A stretch of DNA of 64,000 nt from Saprospiraceae bacterium (GTDB lineage: Bacteria > Bacteroidota > Bacteroidia > Chitinophagales > Saprospiraceae), in NCBI GenBank assembly GCA_016715245.1, contig JADKAS010000014.1, positions 77,961 through 141,960 of the forward strand, written 5' to 3'. Numbering within the stretch: position 1 is the stretch's first letter; every line of letters begins with the position of its first letter. Made by a program: the position numbers and the translations under genes. Below are positions 17,582 through 27,521 of this stretch, piece after piece. The notes under the pieces were generated by a model that saw nothing but the letters and a program-made list of their open reading frames with translations, had not been told where the DNA came from and made no database searches.

Positions 17582-20449
17582 ATGATCAATCAAACACCCA
17601 ATCAATTTATAAAAAGACATATCGGAATTACTCCTACAGAAGAAAAAGAAATGCTGAAAACAATAGGAGTTAATAGTATTGATCAACTGATTGATGAGAC
17701 GGTACCGACAAATATCATGATGCATGGAAAACTGAATATTCCTTCAGCCTTATCTGAATTTGAATACCTGAAAAATCTTCAGAAAACAGCTTCAAAAAAC
17801 AAAGTTTTCCGCACCTTTATTGGTCAGGGATATTATAATACCATTACCCCTTCAGTTATTGCCAGAAACATTTTTCATAATCCGGGATGGTACACACAGT
17901 ATACTCCCTACCAAGCTGAAATAGCACAGGGCAGGCTGGAAGCATTATTGAATTTTCAAACTATGGTTTCCGATCTGACAGGGCTGCCTATTGCCAATGC
18001 GTCTCTTCTGGATGAAGGAACAGCAGCTGCAGAAGCTATGGCCATGTGCGAAGGGATACGCAATAAAAAAAGGAAAAATGACCCTTCGAAAAAGTTTTTT
18101 GTGGATCGCCATGTTTTTAAACAAACGCTGGATGTTGTCCAGACAAGGGCTATTCCGCTGTTTATTGAAGTATTGGTCGGGGATATTCATAGTTTTGATT
18201 TTAATGAAGATTATATTGGAGTTTTGATTCAATACCCCAATGGGGAAGGAAAAGTGGAAGATTTTCAGGCGCTTACAAGTAAATGTAATGAACTTGAAAT
18301 TCAGGTAATCGTTTGTGCAGATCTGTTAAGCCTTACCTTGCTGAAACCTCCGGGAGAATGGGGTGCCGATGTGGTTATAGGAAATTCACAAAGGTTGGGC
18401 GTTCCCATGGGATTTGGAGGTCCTCATGCTGCTTTTTTCGCTACCAGGGACGAACATAAACGTATTATTCCCGGAAGGATTATCGGCGTTTCTGTTGATC
18501 ATTACGGAAAACCTGCATTAAGGATGGCTCTTCAGACAAGAGAACAACATATACGAAGGGAAAAGGCTACTTCCAATATCTGTACAGCTCAGGCACTTCT
18601 GGCGGTCATGGCAAGCATGTATGCCGTTTATCATGGACCTGATGGATTAAAAGATATTGCCCTTCAAATCCATAAGAAAGCTAAAGAGCTGGCGGAAAGA
18701 TTAGGGGGAATGGGTATACACGTACTTCATCAACATTATTTTGATACCATTACCATTTCGGCCGATGAATCTGTTCAAATCGCTGCTCAAAAAGCAAGTA
18801 GTGAAGCAGAAATCAACTTTTATTATGGGCAAGGCACGATTGGTATCTCTCTGGATGAAACCACATTGCCGGAAGATCTGGATGACATAGTAATGATATT
18901 TGCCAAAGTTTTTGGTAAGGAATCCAAACCATCATCTGTTTCAGATTCATCTTTTCATTGGGGTGATTTGACAAGAACCACTACATTTCTTGAACATCCG
19001 GTATTTTCAGGCCATCATTCGGAGTCTAAAATGATGAGGTATATAAAGAGTCTTGAAAACAAAGATTTATCACTGGTGCATTCAATGATTTCATTAGGTT
19101 CCTGTACCATGAAACTCAATGCGGCCTCTGAAATGTTTCCGGTTTCCTGGCCGGAATTTGCCAATATTCACCCATTTGCGCCTGAATCTCAAACGTTGGG
19201 CTACAAGCAGATTTTTGATGAATTATCCGCTTATTTGTGCGAAATTACAGGATTTCAGGCTTGTTCTCTTCAACCCAATTCGGGAGCTCAGGGAGAGTAT
19301 GCAGGATTATTGACCATACGCTCTTATCACTATGCACATAATAATTCTCACCGTGATATTGCCCTAATACCATCATCAGCACATGGTACTAATCCTGCCA
19401 GTGCGGTAATGTGCGGCATGCAGGTTGTAGTGGTTGCCTGTGATGAAAAAGGCAACATCGACATGGAAGATTTAAGGAATAAATCAACTGAACATAAAGA
19501 CAATCTTTCTTGTCTGATGGTTACTTATCCTAGTACCCACGGCGTGTTTGAAACGTCAATAAAGGAAATTTGTAACATCATCCATGATAACGGAGGATTG
19601 GTATATATGGATGGAGCCAACATGAATGCACAGGTGGGATTAACCAGTCCGGGACTCATCGGAGCAGATGTATGTCATTTGAACTTACATAAAACCTTTG
19701 CCATTCCTCACGGTGGAGGAGGACCTGGAATGGGACCTATTTGTGTGAATGATAAACTTGCCCCATTTTTACCGGGACATGTTTTTGCAAAGACAGGTGG
19801 AAAAAATGCCATTAAAGCAGTTTCGTCCGCTCCTTGGGGTAGTGCCTCAATATTGCTGATATCTTATGGGTATATAAAAATGCTGGGAAGCGAAGGAGTA
19901 ACCTTAGCGACCAAATATGCCATTTTAAATGCCAATTATATGAAAGCAAGGCTGGAAGGTAAATATGAAATTTTATATTCAGGTGAAAAAGGCAGAGCTG
20001 CCCATGAAATGATTATTGATTTACGTCCGTTCAAAGCGTTGGTGAGTGCAGAAGATGTGGCCAAGAGATTGATGGATTACGGATTTCATGCACCTACATT
20101 GTCTTTCCCGGTGGCTGGAACCATTATGGTTGAACCTACAGAAAGTGAAGACAAAGATGAGTTGGATAGATTTTGTGATGCCCTTTTGATGATCAGAGAA
20201 GAAATTGACCAGATTGCCAGAGGAGAAATGTCTGCAGAATCAAATGTATTGTCTAATGCACCGCATACCCAGGAGATTATCATGTCAGATGCCTGGACAT
20301 TTACCTACAGCAGAGAAAAAGCGGCCTTTCCGATTTCCTATTTAAAAGAAAGATTCAAGTTCTGGCCGACGGTTTCCAGGATAGACGGAGCCTATGGAGA
20401 TAGAAATTTGGTTTGTATCTGTCCTCCGATCGAAGAGTACATGAAATAA
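17582..20449 (+). CDS. gcvP: Glycine dehydrogenase (decarboxylating), P protein
   Basis: 955 residues, the single-chain homodimeric form of the glycine cleavage system P protein. It decarboxylates glycine with PLP and passes the aminomethyl group to lipoyl-GcvH. The N-terminal half begins at FIKRHIG. The C-terminal half carries the PLP lysine Lys704 in NLHKTFAIPHGGGGPG, preceded by the GQEGEYAGL-type motif seen here as SGAQGEYAGLL. Length is normal, with no sign of the split GcvPA/GcvPB form. gcvT and gcvH are not adjacent. It is monocistronic with its own -7-like element and a distal terminator. Confidence 0.97.
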   Translation: MINQTPNQFIKRHIGITPTEEKEMLKTIGVNSIDQLIDETVPTNIMMHGKLNIPSALSEFEYLKNLQKTASKNKVFRTFIGQGYYNTITPSVIARNIFHNPGWYTQYTPYQAEIAQGRLEALLNFQTMVSDLTGLPIANASLLDEGTAAAEAMAMCEGIRNKKRKNDPSKKFFVDRHVFKQTLDVVQTRAIPLFIEVLVGDIHSFDFNEDYIGVLIQYPNGEGKVEDFQALTSKCNELEIQVIVCADLLSLTLLKPPGEWGADVVIGNSQRLGVPMGFGGPHAAFFATRDEHKRIIPGRIIGVSVDHYGKPALRMALQTREQHIRREKATSNICTAQALLAVMASMYAVYHGPDGLKDIALQIHKKAKELAERLGGMGIHVLHQHYFDTITISADESVQIAAQKASSEAEINFYYGQGTIGISLDETTLPEDLDDIVMIFAKVFGKESKPSSVSDSSFHWGDLTRTTTFLEHPVFSGHHSESKMMRYIKSLENKDLSLVHSMISLGSCTMKLNAASEMFPVSWPEFANIHPFAPESQTLGYKQIFDELSAYLCEITGFQACSLQPNSGAQGEYAGLLTIRSYHYAHNNSHRDIALIPSSAHGTNPASAVMCGMQVVVVACDEKGNIDMEDLRNKSTEHKDNLSCLMVTYPSTHGVFETSIKEICNIIHDNGGLVYMDGANMNAQVGLTSPGLIGADVCHLNLHKTFAIPHGGGGPGMGPICVNDKLAPFLPGHVFAKTGGKNAIKAVSSAPWGSASILLISYGYIKMLGSEGVTLATKYAILNANYMKARLEGKYEILYSGEKGRAAHEMIIDLRPFKALVSAEDVAKRLMDYGFHAPTLSFPVAGTIMVEPTESEDKDELDRFCDALLMIREEIDQIARGEMSAESNVLSNAPHTQEIIMSDAWTFTYSREKAAFPISYLKERFKFWPTVSRIDGAYGDRNLVCICPPIEEYMK

Positions 20450-20642
20450 TAATAAAATGCTTTTAAACTTGTGTTAATTTAAGCGGTTTTTCCTGAAGGT
20501 TATAAGTTTGGCTGATAAGCACTAGTGACAGAAACTTATGTTATACACTTCTTTAGCAGAAGCATGGCTTTCGAAAGAAGCAATTCAGACGTAAAATTGT
20601 TTCGTGATTGACAGAAGAAAAACAGACTATGTATAAAAATGC

Positions 20643-20671
20643 AAGGCAGTAATTTATTTAATTACTGCCTT
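20643..20671. terminator. Hairpin terminator between gcvP and the S74 fibre gene
   Basis: A perfect 11-bp stem, AAGGCAGTAAT with ATTACTGCCTT, has a 7-base loop. A T-rich tail follows on the plus strand (ATACTTTTT). It lies about 195 bases past gcvP and 56 bases past the leftward gene ending at 20727, so it may serve both. The 190 bases between gcvP and the hairpin show nothing else recognisable. Confidence 0.7.
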
Positions 20672-20726
20672 ATACTTTTTCAGGATGAAAAGTTTATAAA
20701 AATAAACTTCTCTGATTTAAAAAGTT

Positions 20727-23663
20727 TTAATTTTTTTTAATGTTAGCGATTTGTACTTCAAGGGCTTCCATTTGAATAAGTAAATGGTCAATAATCTTTT
20801 GTTGTTTATTAATCATTTCTTGCTGCTCTTGTACTGCTTTCACTAAAGGAACTACAAACTCCGCGTATCGTAAACCATAGAAATCTTTATTGTTCTGAGG
20901 TTTGTCCACACCGCTGAAGTTGTACTGAATTTCTTTTCCCGCAGCTTCTACTTCCTGGGCAATAAATCCGGTTTGTCTGCTTTGTGTTACTTCTGTGGTA
21001 TTAATACCGTTCTTTTCAGCCGTATGACGTATACCTAATGATTCTTCTAAAGCCGAAATATCTATTTGATAAGTTACAGGTCTGAGCTTAAGAATAAAAT
21101 CAAGACCCCTGACGTCCTCCCTGATATCCTGTTTGTACCTTGCATCTGAAAGATTGCTCCAGGCTTTATACCCTCCAATGGAGGCAACATTGGGATCACC
21201 GATTCTGACTTGGTTATTGGCCGTTAATCTTGAGTTTGCTCCGATCGCAGTGGAATTTGAATAGCTTGCACTGGTACTGTTTTTTGAATCATTTCCAAGG
21301 TAGGTACAGTTTTGGTTCAGAGTTCCCAAGCCACCGGCGTAATGCCCTATTGCTGTATTCAGTGAACCGGATGTATTATCATACAAAGTAAAACTGCCAA
21401 GACAAATATTAAAAGCTCCATTTTCGCTATTACGCATGGCTTCAGTACCCATAGCGACATTGTTAATTCCAAGGGTGTTTCCACTCAGGGCATCAAATCC
21501 CACTGCCACATTATGAGTGCCGCTTTCATTTGAAAACATGGCCCCTGTCCCAATTGCTGTATTAAAATTACCTCCTGTATTCCCGAACATAGCTGTTGAT
21601 CCTATGGCAACATTGCCAAAACCTTCAAAATTGGCACTCAGGCTGTTGGTACCTATAGCTACATTGGAATGACCTGTTTCATTGGCAAACAGGGCATGAT
21701 AGCCCAAGCCTGTATTGGAATGGCCGGAAATATTGCTGAACATCGAAGCAAGACCGACCGTCGTATTACGGTCCCCTGATATATTATAAAACAAGGTTTG
21801 ATTACCTATAGCAAGATTTTCAGATCCCATGGTGTTGGAGTACATGGACTTGGATCCGATTGCAAGATTGTCTATTGCTTTGTTTACATCATTAATATCA
21901 AATCCATTAACCATAAGAGATGAATCACCTATTGCAATTGTATAGCTTCTTTTTTTTGCAAACGCCTGTGCATAGCTGCCTATGGCAATATTATTGGATC
22001 CTCCATTAATGACACCTAATGAAGCATGACCAACTGCTACATTATTATTTCCGGAAATGAAATTCATTAAAGCCCGGGAACCTACAGCGACATTATACTT
22101 ACTATCGGTTCCTAAAGATAGAGCATTAAAACCAACAGCCACATTGTCATTGCCCGTAGTATTTAAGTTTAGAGAACGATATCCAAGGCTTGTATTGTAA
22201 AAGCCACTCAGATTGCCTGCCCCACTTAATTGTCCGACAAATGTATTCGCATAGCCTTTAAGGTTGATTATATCAAGGCTGTTTGCAATCCCAGCCTCTT
22301 CTCCAATAAACAAGTTACCTCCTTGTTTTTCCTGTTTTGTAAAATGTAACATAGAATTTCCTGAAAAATTTTTTCTGATAACCAATACCTCATCCCCCGC
22401 CAAATTAAACCGGATTTTATCGTCATTTACTGTTTTTTCTGCGTCAATAGACGTATTCCCATCAATATCAGAAATTTTTGACAGATTGAGTGCCGGAAAC
22501 TGAATGGTATTACCATTGCTGATAGATAATTTTCTTTCATTTGCATCATAGGATAAATTTTGAAATTCATTTGTTGTGCTTAAATCACCCGTGTTTTGAA
22601 TGACACCATTTTGAATTGCTATACCATTTCCTGCCATATAATCCGGAATAACGCCGTTAGCGATATCTTCTTTTAAAACGGAACCATTCTGAATATGAAC
22701 AGACCGAACAGATTCATTTTCCAGATCAAGAGGACTGGCAGTGGTTCCATTACCTTTCATGGTTGAATTGGTTATTACGACCTGCGTTCCCCAATTGTCT
22801 GGTCCTGAACCTGTTGGCAATGTCACGGTGCCACCTCCTTTAGATAAACTCAACACATTATTTGATAATGATATATTTTGTATTTCATTACTGTTTTCCA
22901 AGTCACCTGTGTTTTGAATGACTCCGTTTTGAATAGAAACGCCATTGCCGGCTGTATAATCAGTAATGACGCCGGAGGAAATATCTTCTTTTAAGATGGT
23001 CCCGTTCTGGATATGAACAGAACGAATGGATTCATTTTCCAGGTCAAGGGGATTGCCAGCGGTTCCATTTCCTTTAAGAGAAGGGGTGGTGACCACAACC
23101 TGATTTCCCCAATTGTCACCTAAAGAACCTGTTGGTATGGTAACGGTTCCGCCTCCTTTGGACAAAGTCAATTGATTATTGTTAATAGTTATTGTTTGCA
23201 GTTCATTTAAAGCACTTGAATCCAGAGCCGTAATAATATTATTGCTGAGGGTAATACCATCTCCTGCTTTTAGGTTTGTATTTTCCGAGTACAAGGCATA
23301 AGGCACTGCCAGCATTGACTGAGTTGAACTAAGGCTATAATTTGTGCCCCCTTCCGGATCCATTTCGACTTTTAAAAAGTATGAATCATCGGACCATTGG
23401 ATAAGGCCCAAACTACCTGTGATTACAGAACCCCTTCCTATCATAAGATTGGTTAATCCAAAATCATTTGTCTTCGTTGCATGTGTTTCTGAAAAAACAA
23501 TCATACCGCTTTCACTTCCCCGTAAAATACTGATTTTAATGCCAAGTTCCTGTTGACTTAACACCTTTCCGTCTTTATCCCTGACAATGGTTTGAAAATT
23601 GAAAGCAGATGGTGTTTGGGTTATTGCAAAAAAAGGAAATAAACAAAATATAAACCATTTCAT
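20727..23663 (-). CDS. Trimeric-fibre-like surface protein with YadA-type head repeats and C-terminal S74 chaperone
   Basis: 978 residues. A signal peptide (1-18) and an N-terminal beta domain come first. Two near-identical modules of about 105 residues (about 155-260 and 260-365) share KGNG, PLDLENES, RSVHIQNG, IQNGVIQNTGD and LSKGGGTVT. A long run of short head repeats follows (about 440-800, NTAIG, NVAVG and NIAIG motifs every 12-24 residues). The C-terminus has a peptidase_S74-type intramolecular chaperone with Ser839-Asp840-x-Arg842-x-Lys844, then a coiled coil. Such domains help fibres trimerise and often release themselves at the Ser. It overlaps the T9SS-tagged gene upstream by 4 bases (ATGA), so the two are translationally coupled. 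Likely an adhesin; a phage-derived fibre is less likely. Confidence 0.87.
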   Translation of the reverse strand: MKWFIFCLFPFFAITQTPSAFNFQTIVRDKDGKVLSQQELGIKISILRGSESGMIVFSETHATKTNDFGLTNLMIGRGSVITGSLGLIQWSDDSYFLKVEMDPEGGTNYSLSSTQSMLAVPYALYSENTNLKAGDGITLSNNIITALDSSALNELQTITINNNQLTLSKGGGTVTIPTGSLGDNWGNQVVVTTPSLKGNGTAGNPLDLENESIRSVHIQNGTILKEDISSGVITDYTAGNGVSIQNGVIQNTGDLENSNEIQNISLSNNVLSLSKGGGTVTLPTGSGPDNWGTQVVITNSTMKGNGTTASPLDLENESVRSVHIQNGSVLKEDIANGVIPDYMAGNGIAIQNGVIQNTGDLSTTNEFQNLSYDANERKLSISNGNTIQFPALNLSKISDIDGNTSIDAEKTVNDDKIRFNLAGDEVLVIRKNFSGNSMLHFTKQEKQGGNLFIGEEAGIANSLDIINLKGYANTFVGQLSGAGNLSGFYNTSLGYRSLNLNTTGNDNVAVGFNALSLGTDSKYNVAVGSRALMNFISGNNNVAVGHASLGVINGGSNNIAIGSYAQAFAKKRSYTIAIGDSSLMVNGFDINDVNKAIDNLAIGSKSMYSNTMGSENLAIGNQTLFYNISGDRNTTVGLASMFSNISGHSNTGLGYHALFANETGHSNVAIGTNSLSANFEGFGNVAIGSTAMFGNTGGNFNTAIGTGAMFSNESGTHNVAVGFDALSGNTLGINNVAMGTEAMRNSENGAFNICLGSFTLYDNTSGSLNTAIGHYAGGLGTLNQNCTYLGNDSKNSTSASYSNSTAIGANSRLTANNQVRIGDPNVASIGGYKAWSNLSDARYKQDIREDVRGLDFILKLRPVTYQIDISALEESLGIRHTAEKNGINTTEVTQSRQTGFIAQEVEAAGKEIQYNFSGVDKPQNNKDFYGLRYAEFVVPLVKAVQEQQEMINKQQKIIDHLLIQMEALEVQIANIKKN

Positions 23664-24127
23664 ATTTTAATAAATTTTATGGATGTTGAAAATGAAGTTT
23701 TAGTATTGAAAATGCGTACCACATAAAAACCGGATAAAAGGATTTCCACTGAAACTGGTTTGTTTTCCCATTCTCCTTCTTTTATCAATTGATTGTCTAC
23801 ACTAAAAATCTGATAATGCAAGGGAACTGGAAAATCTCCTGAAAAATCAATATAATTTGATGCTGGATTAGGAAATAAACTAATCTTTTTACGTTCAGGA
23901 TCAAGACTAAATACTATCGTCATAGGATCCGGTTGAAGGATACCACTTGTAGCAAAAAATACCTGACTTGGATGATTCATGGTTTTTGTTCCCAACTCAC
24001 CCAAAGAATAGGAAAAACTGTATCCATTACTTTCCGTATGACTTCCTAAACTATTGATTGTGCTTTGTGACAAAACCCTGCTTTTTAATAAGCACACAAG
24101 AATCAAAATCATCCAAATTTTTTGCAT
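23660..24127 (-). CDS. Small secreted protein with T9SS type A sorting domain
   Basis: 155 residues. A signal peptide (about 1-20, MILILVCLLKSRVLS) is followed by a short region (SYSLGELGTKTMNHPSQ) common in Bacteroidota surface-operon leaders. The C-terminal T9SS type A domain spans about 80-155, with LFPNPASNYIDFSG and GFYVVRIFNTKTSFST and a terminal Lys-Ile. It should be exported through the Por system and anchored or released at the surface. Its stop overlaps the start of the large fibre gene, so the pair is probably made together. Its function beyond that is unknown. Confidence 0.85.
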   Translation of the reverse strand: MQKIWMILILVCLLKSRVLSQSTINSLGSHTESNGYSFSYSLGELGTKTMNHPSQVFFATSGILQPDPMTIVFSLDPERKKISLFPNPASNYIDFSGDFPVPLHYQIFSVDNQLIKEGEWENKPVSVEILLSGFYVVRIFNTKTSFSTSIKFIKI

Positions 24128-24873
24128 CTGAAAAAAGATTTAGTGAATAAATTACTAATTACTTATAAAATTTTAACATCCATTATTATAAATGAGTTCC
24201 TCAAATGGTGTTGATCTTAATCATTCCAAAACAATAATAATCCGCAAAATCCCAAAATATTTTTCACCCAACCATTAAAATCTTTTAGTTACTTATTTTA
24301 AAAAGTATTCCTCTTTTTTCCATGTGTACTAAGTTGATTTTACTGCAATAAATACATTTTTTTCTTTTTAGTTTTAGAAAAATTTTGAATAGTCAGGTTG
24401 CTTGAGGTATTCATGTTTTTCATAGTTTAGATGTCGTTTTTACATTGATTTTCAGACATTATTTTATTCAATTTTTACCAAACCGAAATTAATAGCAAAA
24501 CCAACAGACGCCCACGTTTATAAATTTATTGATATATTTAATATTACAGGAATTTAAATTTAGAAAAAAGAGCTTTCCAAAACAGGGTTGGGAAATAGTA
24601 CTTACCATCTGAAAGGAGCCGATATGAAGGATAATGGTTGATTGTCGGTGATTCCACTTGAAAAACAACTATTTTCTATTACATGTAAAATTCAAATCAA
24701 AAGCACGAATATTATGAGCTTCTCTCAGAAAAAGTAAATGGAGTACATTTTGTACCTGTAAAACAAACATATCAGCTATCAACAGGGGGAGCTGATATGT
24801 CTGGTGGCTTATATGATTTTATTACCTGTAAACCTTTTGTATTGGAATGTAAAAAAATCAAAAAAGTGCGTTA
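24128..24873 (+). other. Gene-free 745 bases with a possible degraded reading frame
   Basis: No intact gene is visible. On the plus strand about 24695-24909 is open for some 70 codons with protein-like content (KVNGVHFVPVKQTYQLS, then YDFITCKPFVLECKK) but no usable start. A similar degraded segment about 24575-24690 in another frame reads STYHLKGADMKDNG, stop, LSVIPLEKQLFSITCKI. The shared pattern (TYxL, GADM, ITCK) suggests a decayed or frameshifted gene, possibly with a duplication. No family is recognised. Confidence 0.3.
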
Positions 24874-25554
24874 TCAGATCAAAGCAGATTTGTTACTTAT
24901 CAGAACATAATTGCCTTTTACAGGATTAAAAGTTGCATTTGGGAAAACAGGTAAAAAGACATGATTAATATATTTTTCTGTAGCTTCTATTTCAGTTTTG
25001 GTTTTTGCCAGCCGGTTAAATAACAAAATGCCGCTATCTGTTAGATTCTTTTGAAGGTTTTCTAAAAATTCTTTTGTTTCAAAAGGTGCCGGTATTTTTT
25101 CGCTGATGAAAATATCCATGGCAATGATATCATATCGGTTTGTATCCTGATGAACATAGGAACAGGCATCTGCCTGAATAAGGTGGATATCGCTAATTAC
25201 ATCAGGTAAAACATATTTGCTGGCTAAATATATAACAGCATCATCAATTTCCACACCTGTATAGGAATACATTTTATGAAATTTTTTTTCCAACATAAAA
25301 GGAATACTGCCAAGACCAAAACCAAGTAAGAGTACCTGAGCTTCGTCCGGTAATTTCATTTTTTGAAAAGTCTCCCTGAAATTATCGTATTTGTCGGCAT
25401 AAGAATAAATGGCTTCCCGGGTGGATAGTTGCAATCTTCCTTTACTTAGCGTAACCTCCAGAAATTCATTATAATCAGATGAAGATGTCTCTACATGAAT
25501 TTCTGTAACGTAACTCATCCATTTTTTCCAAAAAGGAAATGTAACTTTTGGCAT
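24874..25554 (-). CDS. Spermidine synthase-like methyltransferase-fold protein
   Basis: About 226 residues with the class I SAM-dependent fold of the spermidine synthase family. It has a glycine-rich motif VLLLGFGLGSIPFML, the acidic GVEIDDAVIYLA, and an Asp in IIAMDIFISEK. There is no N-terminal SpeE beta domain of full length, and no speD or other polyamine gene is adjacent. The substrate is therefore uncertain, and it may be a spermidine-synthase-like methyltransferase of unknown role. The frame runs back to an ATG at 25590, but that codon overlaps the -7 element at 25588. MPKVTFPFWKKW at 25554 is the supported start. Confidence 0.8.
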   Translation of the reverse strand: MPKVTFPFWKKWMSYVTEIHVETSSSDYNEFLEVTLSKGRLQLSTREAIYSYADKYDNFRETFQKMKLPDEAQVLLLGFGLGSIPFMLEKKFHKMYSYTGVEIDDAVIYLASKYVLPDVISDIHLIQADACSYVHQDTNRYDIIAMDIFISEKIPAPFETKEFLENLQKNLTDSGILLFNRLAKTKTEIEATEKYINHVFLPVFPNATFNPVKGNYVLISNKSALI

Positions 25555-25587
25555 CAATAGTACGTAATTGAAAAATTTAATAAAGTA

Positions 25588-25595
25588 CAAATGTA
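25588..25595 (-). promoter_or_regulatory. -7 element for the spermidine synthase-like gene
   Basis: TACATTTG on the minus strand matches TAnnTTTG and places transcription start near 25581. This excludes the upstream ATG at 25590 and supports the ATG at 25554. Confidence 0.5.
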
Positions 25596-25644
25596 ATCAA
25601 AAAGATATTTCAATTTGCATTTCTGTTTTTTGCTGCATTAATAT

Positions 25645-25652
25645 TACCTTTG
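25645..25652 (+). promoter_or_regulatory. -7 promoter element for aspS
   Basis: TACCTTTG, an exact TAnnTTTG match, lies 34 bases before the aspS ATG. It is divergent from the promoter at 25588, and the two start regions are about 55 bases apart. Confidence 0.6.
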
Positions 25653-25686
25653 CACCCTGATTTCATTTATGGTTTAAAACAGAAAT

Positions 25687-27456
25687 ATGTATCGTAGTAA
25701 AAATTGTGGGGAATTGCGTCTTAAAGATGTCGGACAAAAAATTACTTTGAGTGGTTGGATTCAGAAAAGCCGTGATCTCGGTGGTTTGACATTTACAGAT
25801 GTACGAGACCGTTATGGCATTACCCAATTGGTATTTAACATGGATGAAAATCCTGAATTGTGCGAAAAAGCCCGCAGGTTGGGAAGGGAATTTGTCATTC
25901 AGGCTTCCGGAACGGTAAGAGAAAGATCCAGCAAAAATGCTTCAAGATCTACAGGTGATATTGAAATAGAGGTCAACGAACTGACAGTCCTGAATGAATC
26001 AAAAGTTCCGCCTTTTACTATTGAAGATGAAACGGATGGTGGAGATGATTTGCGTATGAAATACCGTTACCTGGATCTGAGAAGAACTCCTTTGCAGCAA
26101 AATATAATTTTCAGATCCAAACTGGCTTTGGAGACCAGAAAATATCTCGACAGTCAGGATTTTGTGGAGGTAGAAACCCCGTTTCTCATCAAGAGTACCC
26201 CGGAAGGAGCGCGAGACTTTGTGGTTCCAAGCCGTTTGAATCAGGGTCAGTTTTATGCACTGCCTCAAAGTCCACAAACCTTTAAACCAACTCTTATGCT
26301 AGGTGGACTTGACAAACATTTTCAGATTCTAAAGTGTTTTCGGGATGAAGACCTGAGGGCAGACCGCCAACCTGAATTCACTCAGATTGACTGCGAAATG
26401 TCTTTCGTCCATATTGAAGATATTCTCAATACCTTTGAAGGTTTGGCCAAACATCTTTTTAAAACCACATTACAAATAGAGCTGCCTGATTTTCCGAGAA
26501 TGTCATATGATGAAGCTTTGGAAAAATACGGATCTGACAAACCGGATCTTCGTTTTGGAATGGCTTTTACAGAATTAAATGAACAGGCCAAAGGAAAAGA
26601 TTTTTCCGTCTTTGACCAGGCCGAGATTATCGTCGGTTTTGTCGCAGAAGGAATCGCAGAAACCTATTCCAACAAAGATATGAAAGACCTTACCGAATGG
26701 GTTCAAAGACCGCAAATAGGCGCAAAGGGATTGGTCTACATCAAGTGGATGGATGACGACAGTATCAAATCCACCATCGGCAAGTTTTATAATGATGATA
26801 CCCTGAAATCCTGGTTTGCCCTCATGGGAGGTAAAAAAGGAGATGTCATATTTATTATGTCGGGTGAAACCGACAAAACGCGCAAACAGCTCAATGAATT
26901 GCGCCTTGAAATGGGTAAAAAACTGAACCTTATCAAACCCGGATACTTCAAACCTTTATGGGTAATAGATTTTCCATTGCTGGAATGGGATGAAGAATCA
27001 GGACGTTTCCACGCGATGCACCACCCGTTCACTTCCCCTAAAAAAGAAGATATTCCCCGTATGTTGAACGGTGACCATGAAACGATGAAAAACCTTCGGG
27101 CGGATGCATACGACTTGGTAATCAATGGCTCTGAAATCGGTGGCGGTTCTATAAGAATTCACGACAGGGCGTTACAAAGCCGCAACTTTGACCTTCTTGG
27201 TTTTACAAAAGAGGAAGCCGAATATCAGTTTGGTTTTCTTATGGGCGCCTTTGAATATGGTGCTCCGCCACACGGTGGAATAGCATTTGGGTTTGACCGG
27301 CTATGTGCTGTAATGAATGGACAATCGTCTATCCGTGATTTTATTGCTTTTCCTAAAAATAACCAGGGACGGGATATGATGATAGATGCACCTTCTTTGA
27401 TTCACGAACAACAACTCATTGAATCAGGGATAAAACTTGCCGATCCGAAAAAGTAA
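25687..27456 (+). CDS. aspS: Aspartyl-tRNA synthetase
   Basis: 589 residues, the bacterial-type class II AspRS with an insertion (GAD) domain. The N-terminal OB-fold anticodon-binding domain (1-105) contains LSGWIQKSRDLGGLTF. Class II motif 2 is in FRDEDLRADRQPEFTQID, followed by the GAD domain (about 285-415). Motif 3 is GIAFGFDRL near the C-terminus. It charges tRNA-Asp, and whether it also mischarges tRNA-Asn depends on Gat genes that are not visible here. It has its own promoter and convergent neighbours. Length is typical. Confidence 0.98.
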   Translation: MYRSKNCGELRLKDVGQKITLSGWIQKSRDLGGLTFTDVRDRYGITQLVFNMDENPELCEKARRLGREFVIQASGTVRERSSKNASRSTGDIEIEVNELTVLNESKVPPFTIEDETDGGDDLRMKYRYLDLRRTPLQQNIIFRSKLALETRKYLDSQDFVEVETPFLIKSTPEGARDFVVPSRLNQGQFYALPQSPQTFKPTLMLGGLDKHFQILKCFRDEDLRADRQPEFTQIDCEMSFVHIEDILNTFEGLAKHLFKTTLQIELPDFPRMSYDEALEKYGSDKPDLRFGMAFTELNEQAKGKDFSVFDQAEIIVGFVAEGIAETYSNKDMKDLTEWVQRPQIGAKGLVYIKWMDDDSIKSTIGKFYNDDTLKSWFALMGGKKGDVIFIMSGETDKTRKQLNELRLEMGKKLNLIKPGYFKPLWVIDFPLLEWDEESGRFHAMHHPFTSPKKEDIPRMLNGDHETMKNLRADAYDLVINGSEIGGGSIRIHDRALQSRNFDLLGFTKEEAEYQFGFLMGAFEYGAPPHGGIAFGFDRLCAVMNGQSSIRDFIAFPKNNQGRDMMIDAPSLIHEQQLIESGIKLADPKK

Positions 27457-27521
27457 AATACAGAAAAAACAGGAATTTGACCTGATAACCACTAATAAAA
27501 TCTCTATTAATTTGCTTTCTA

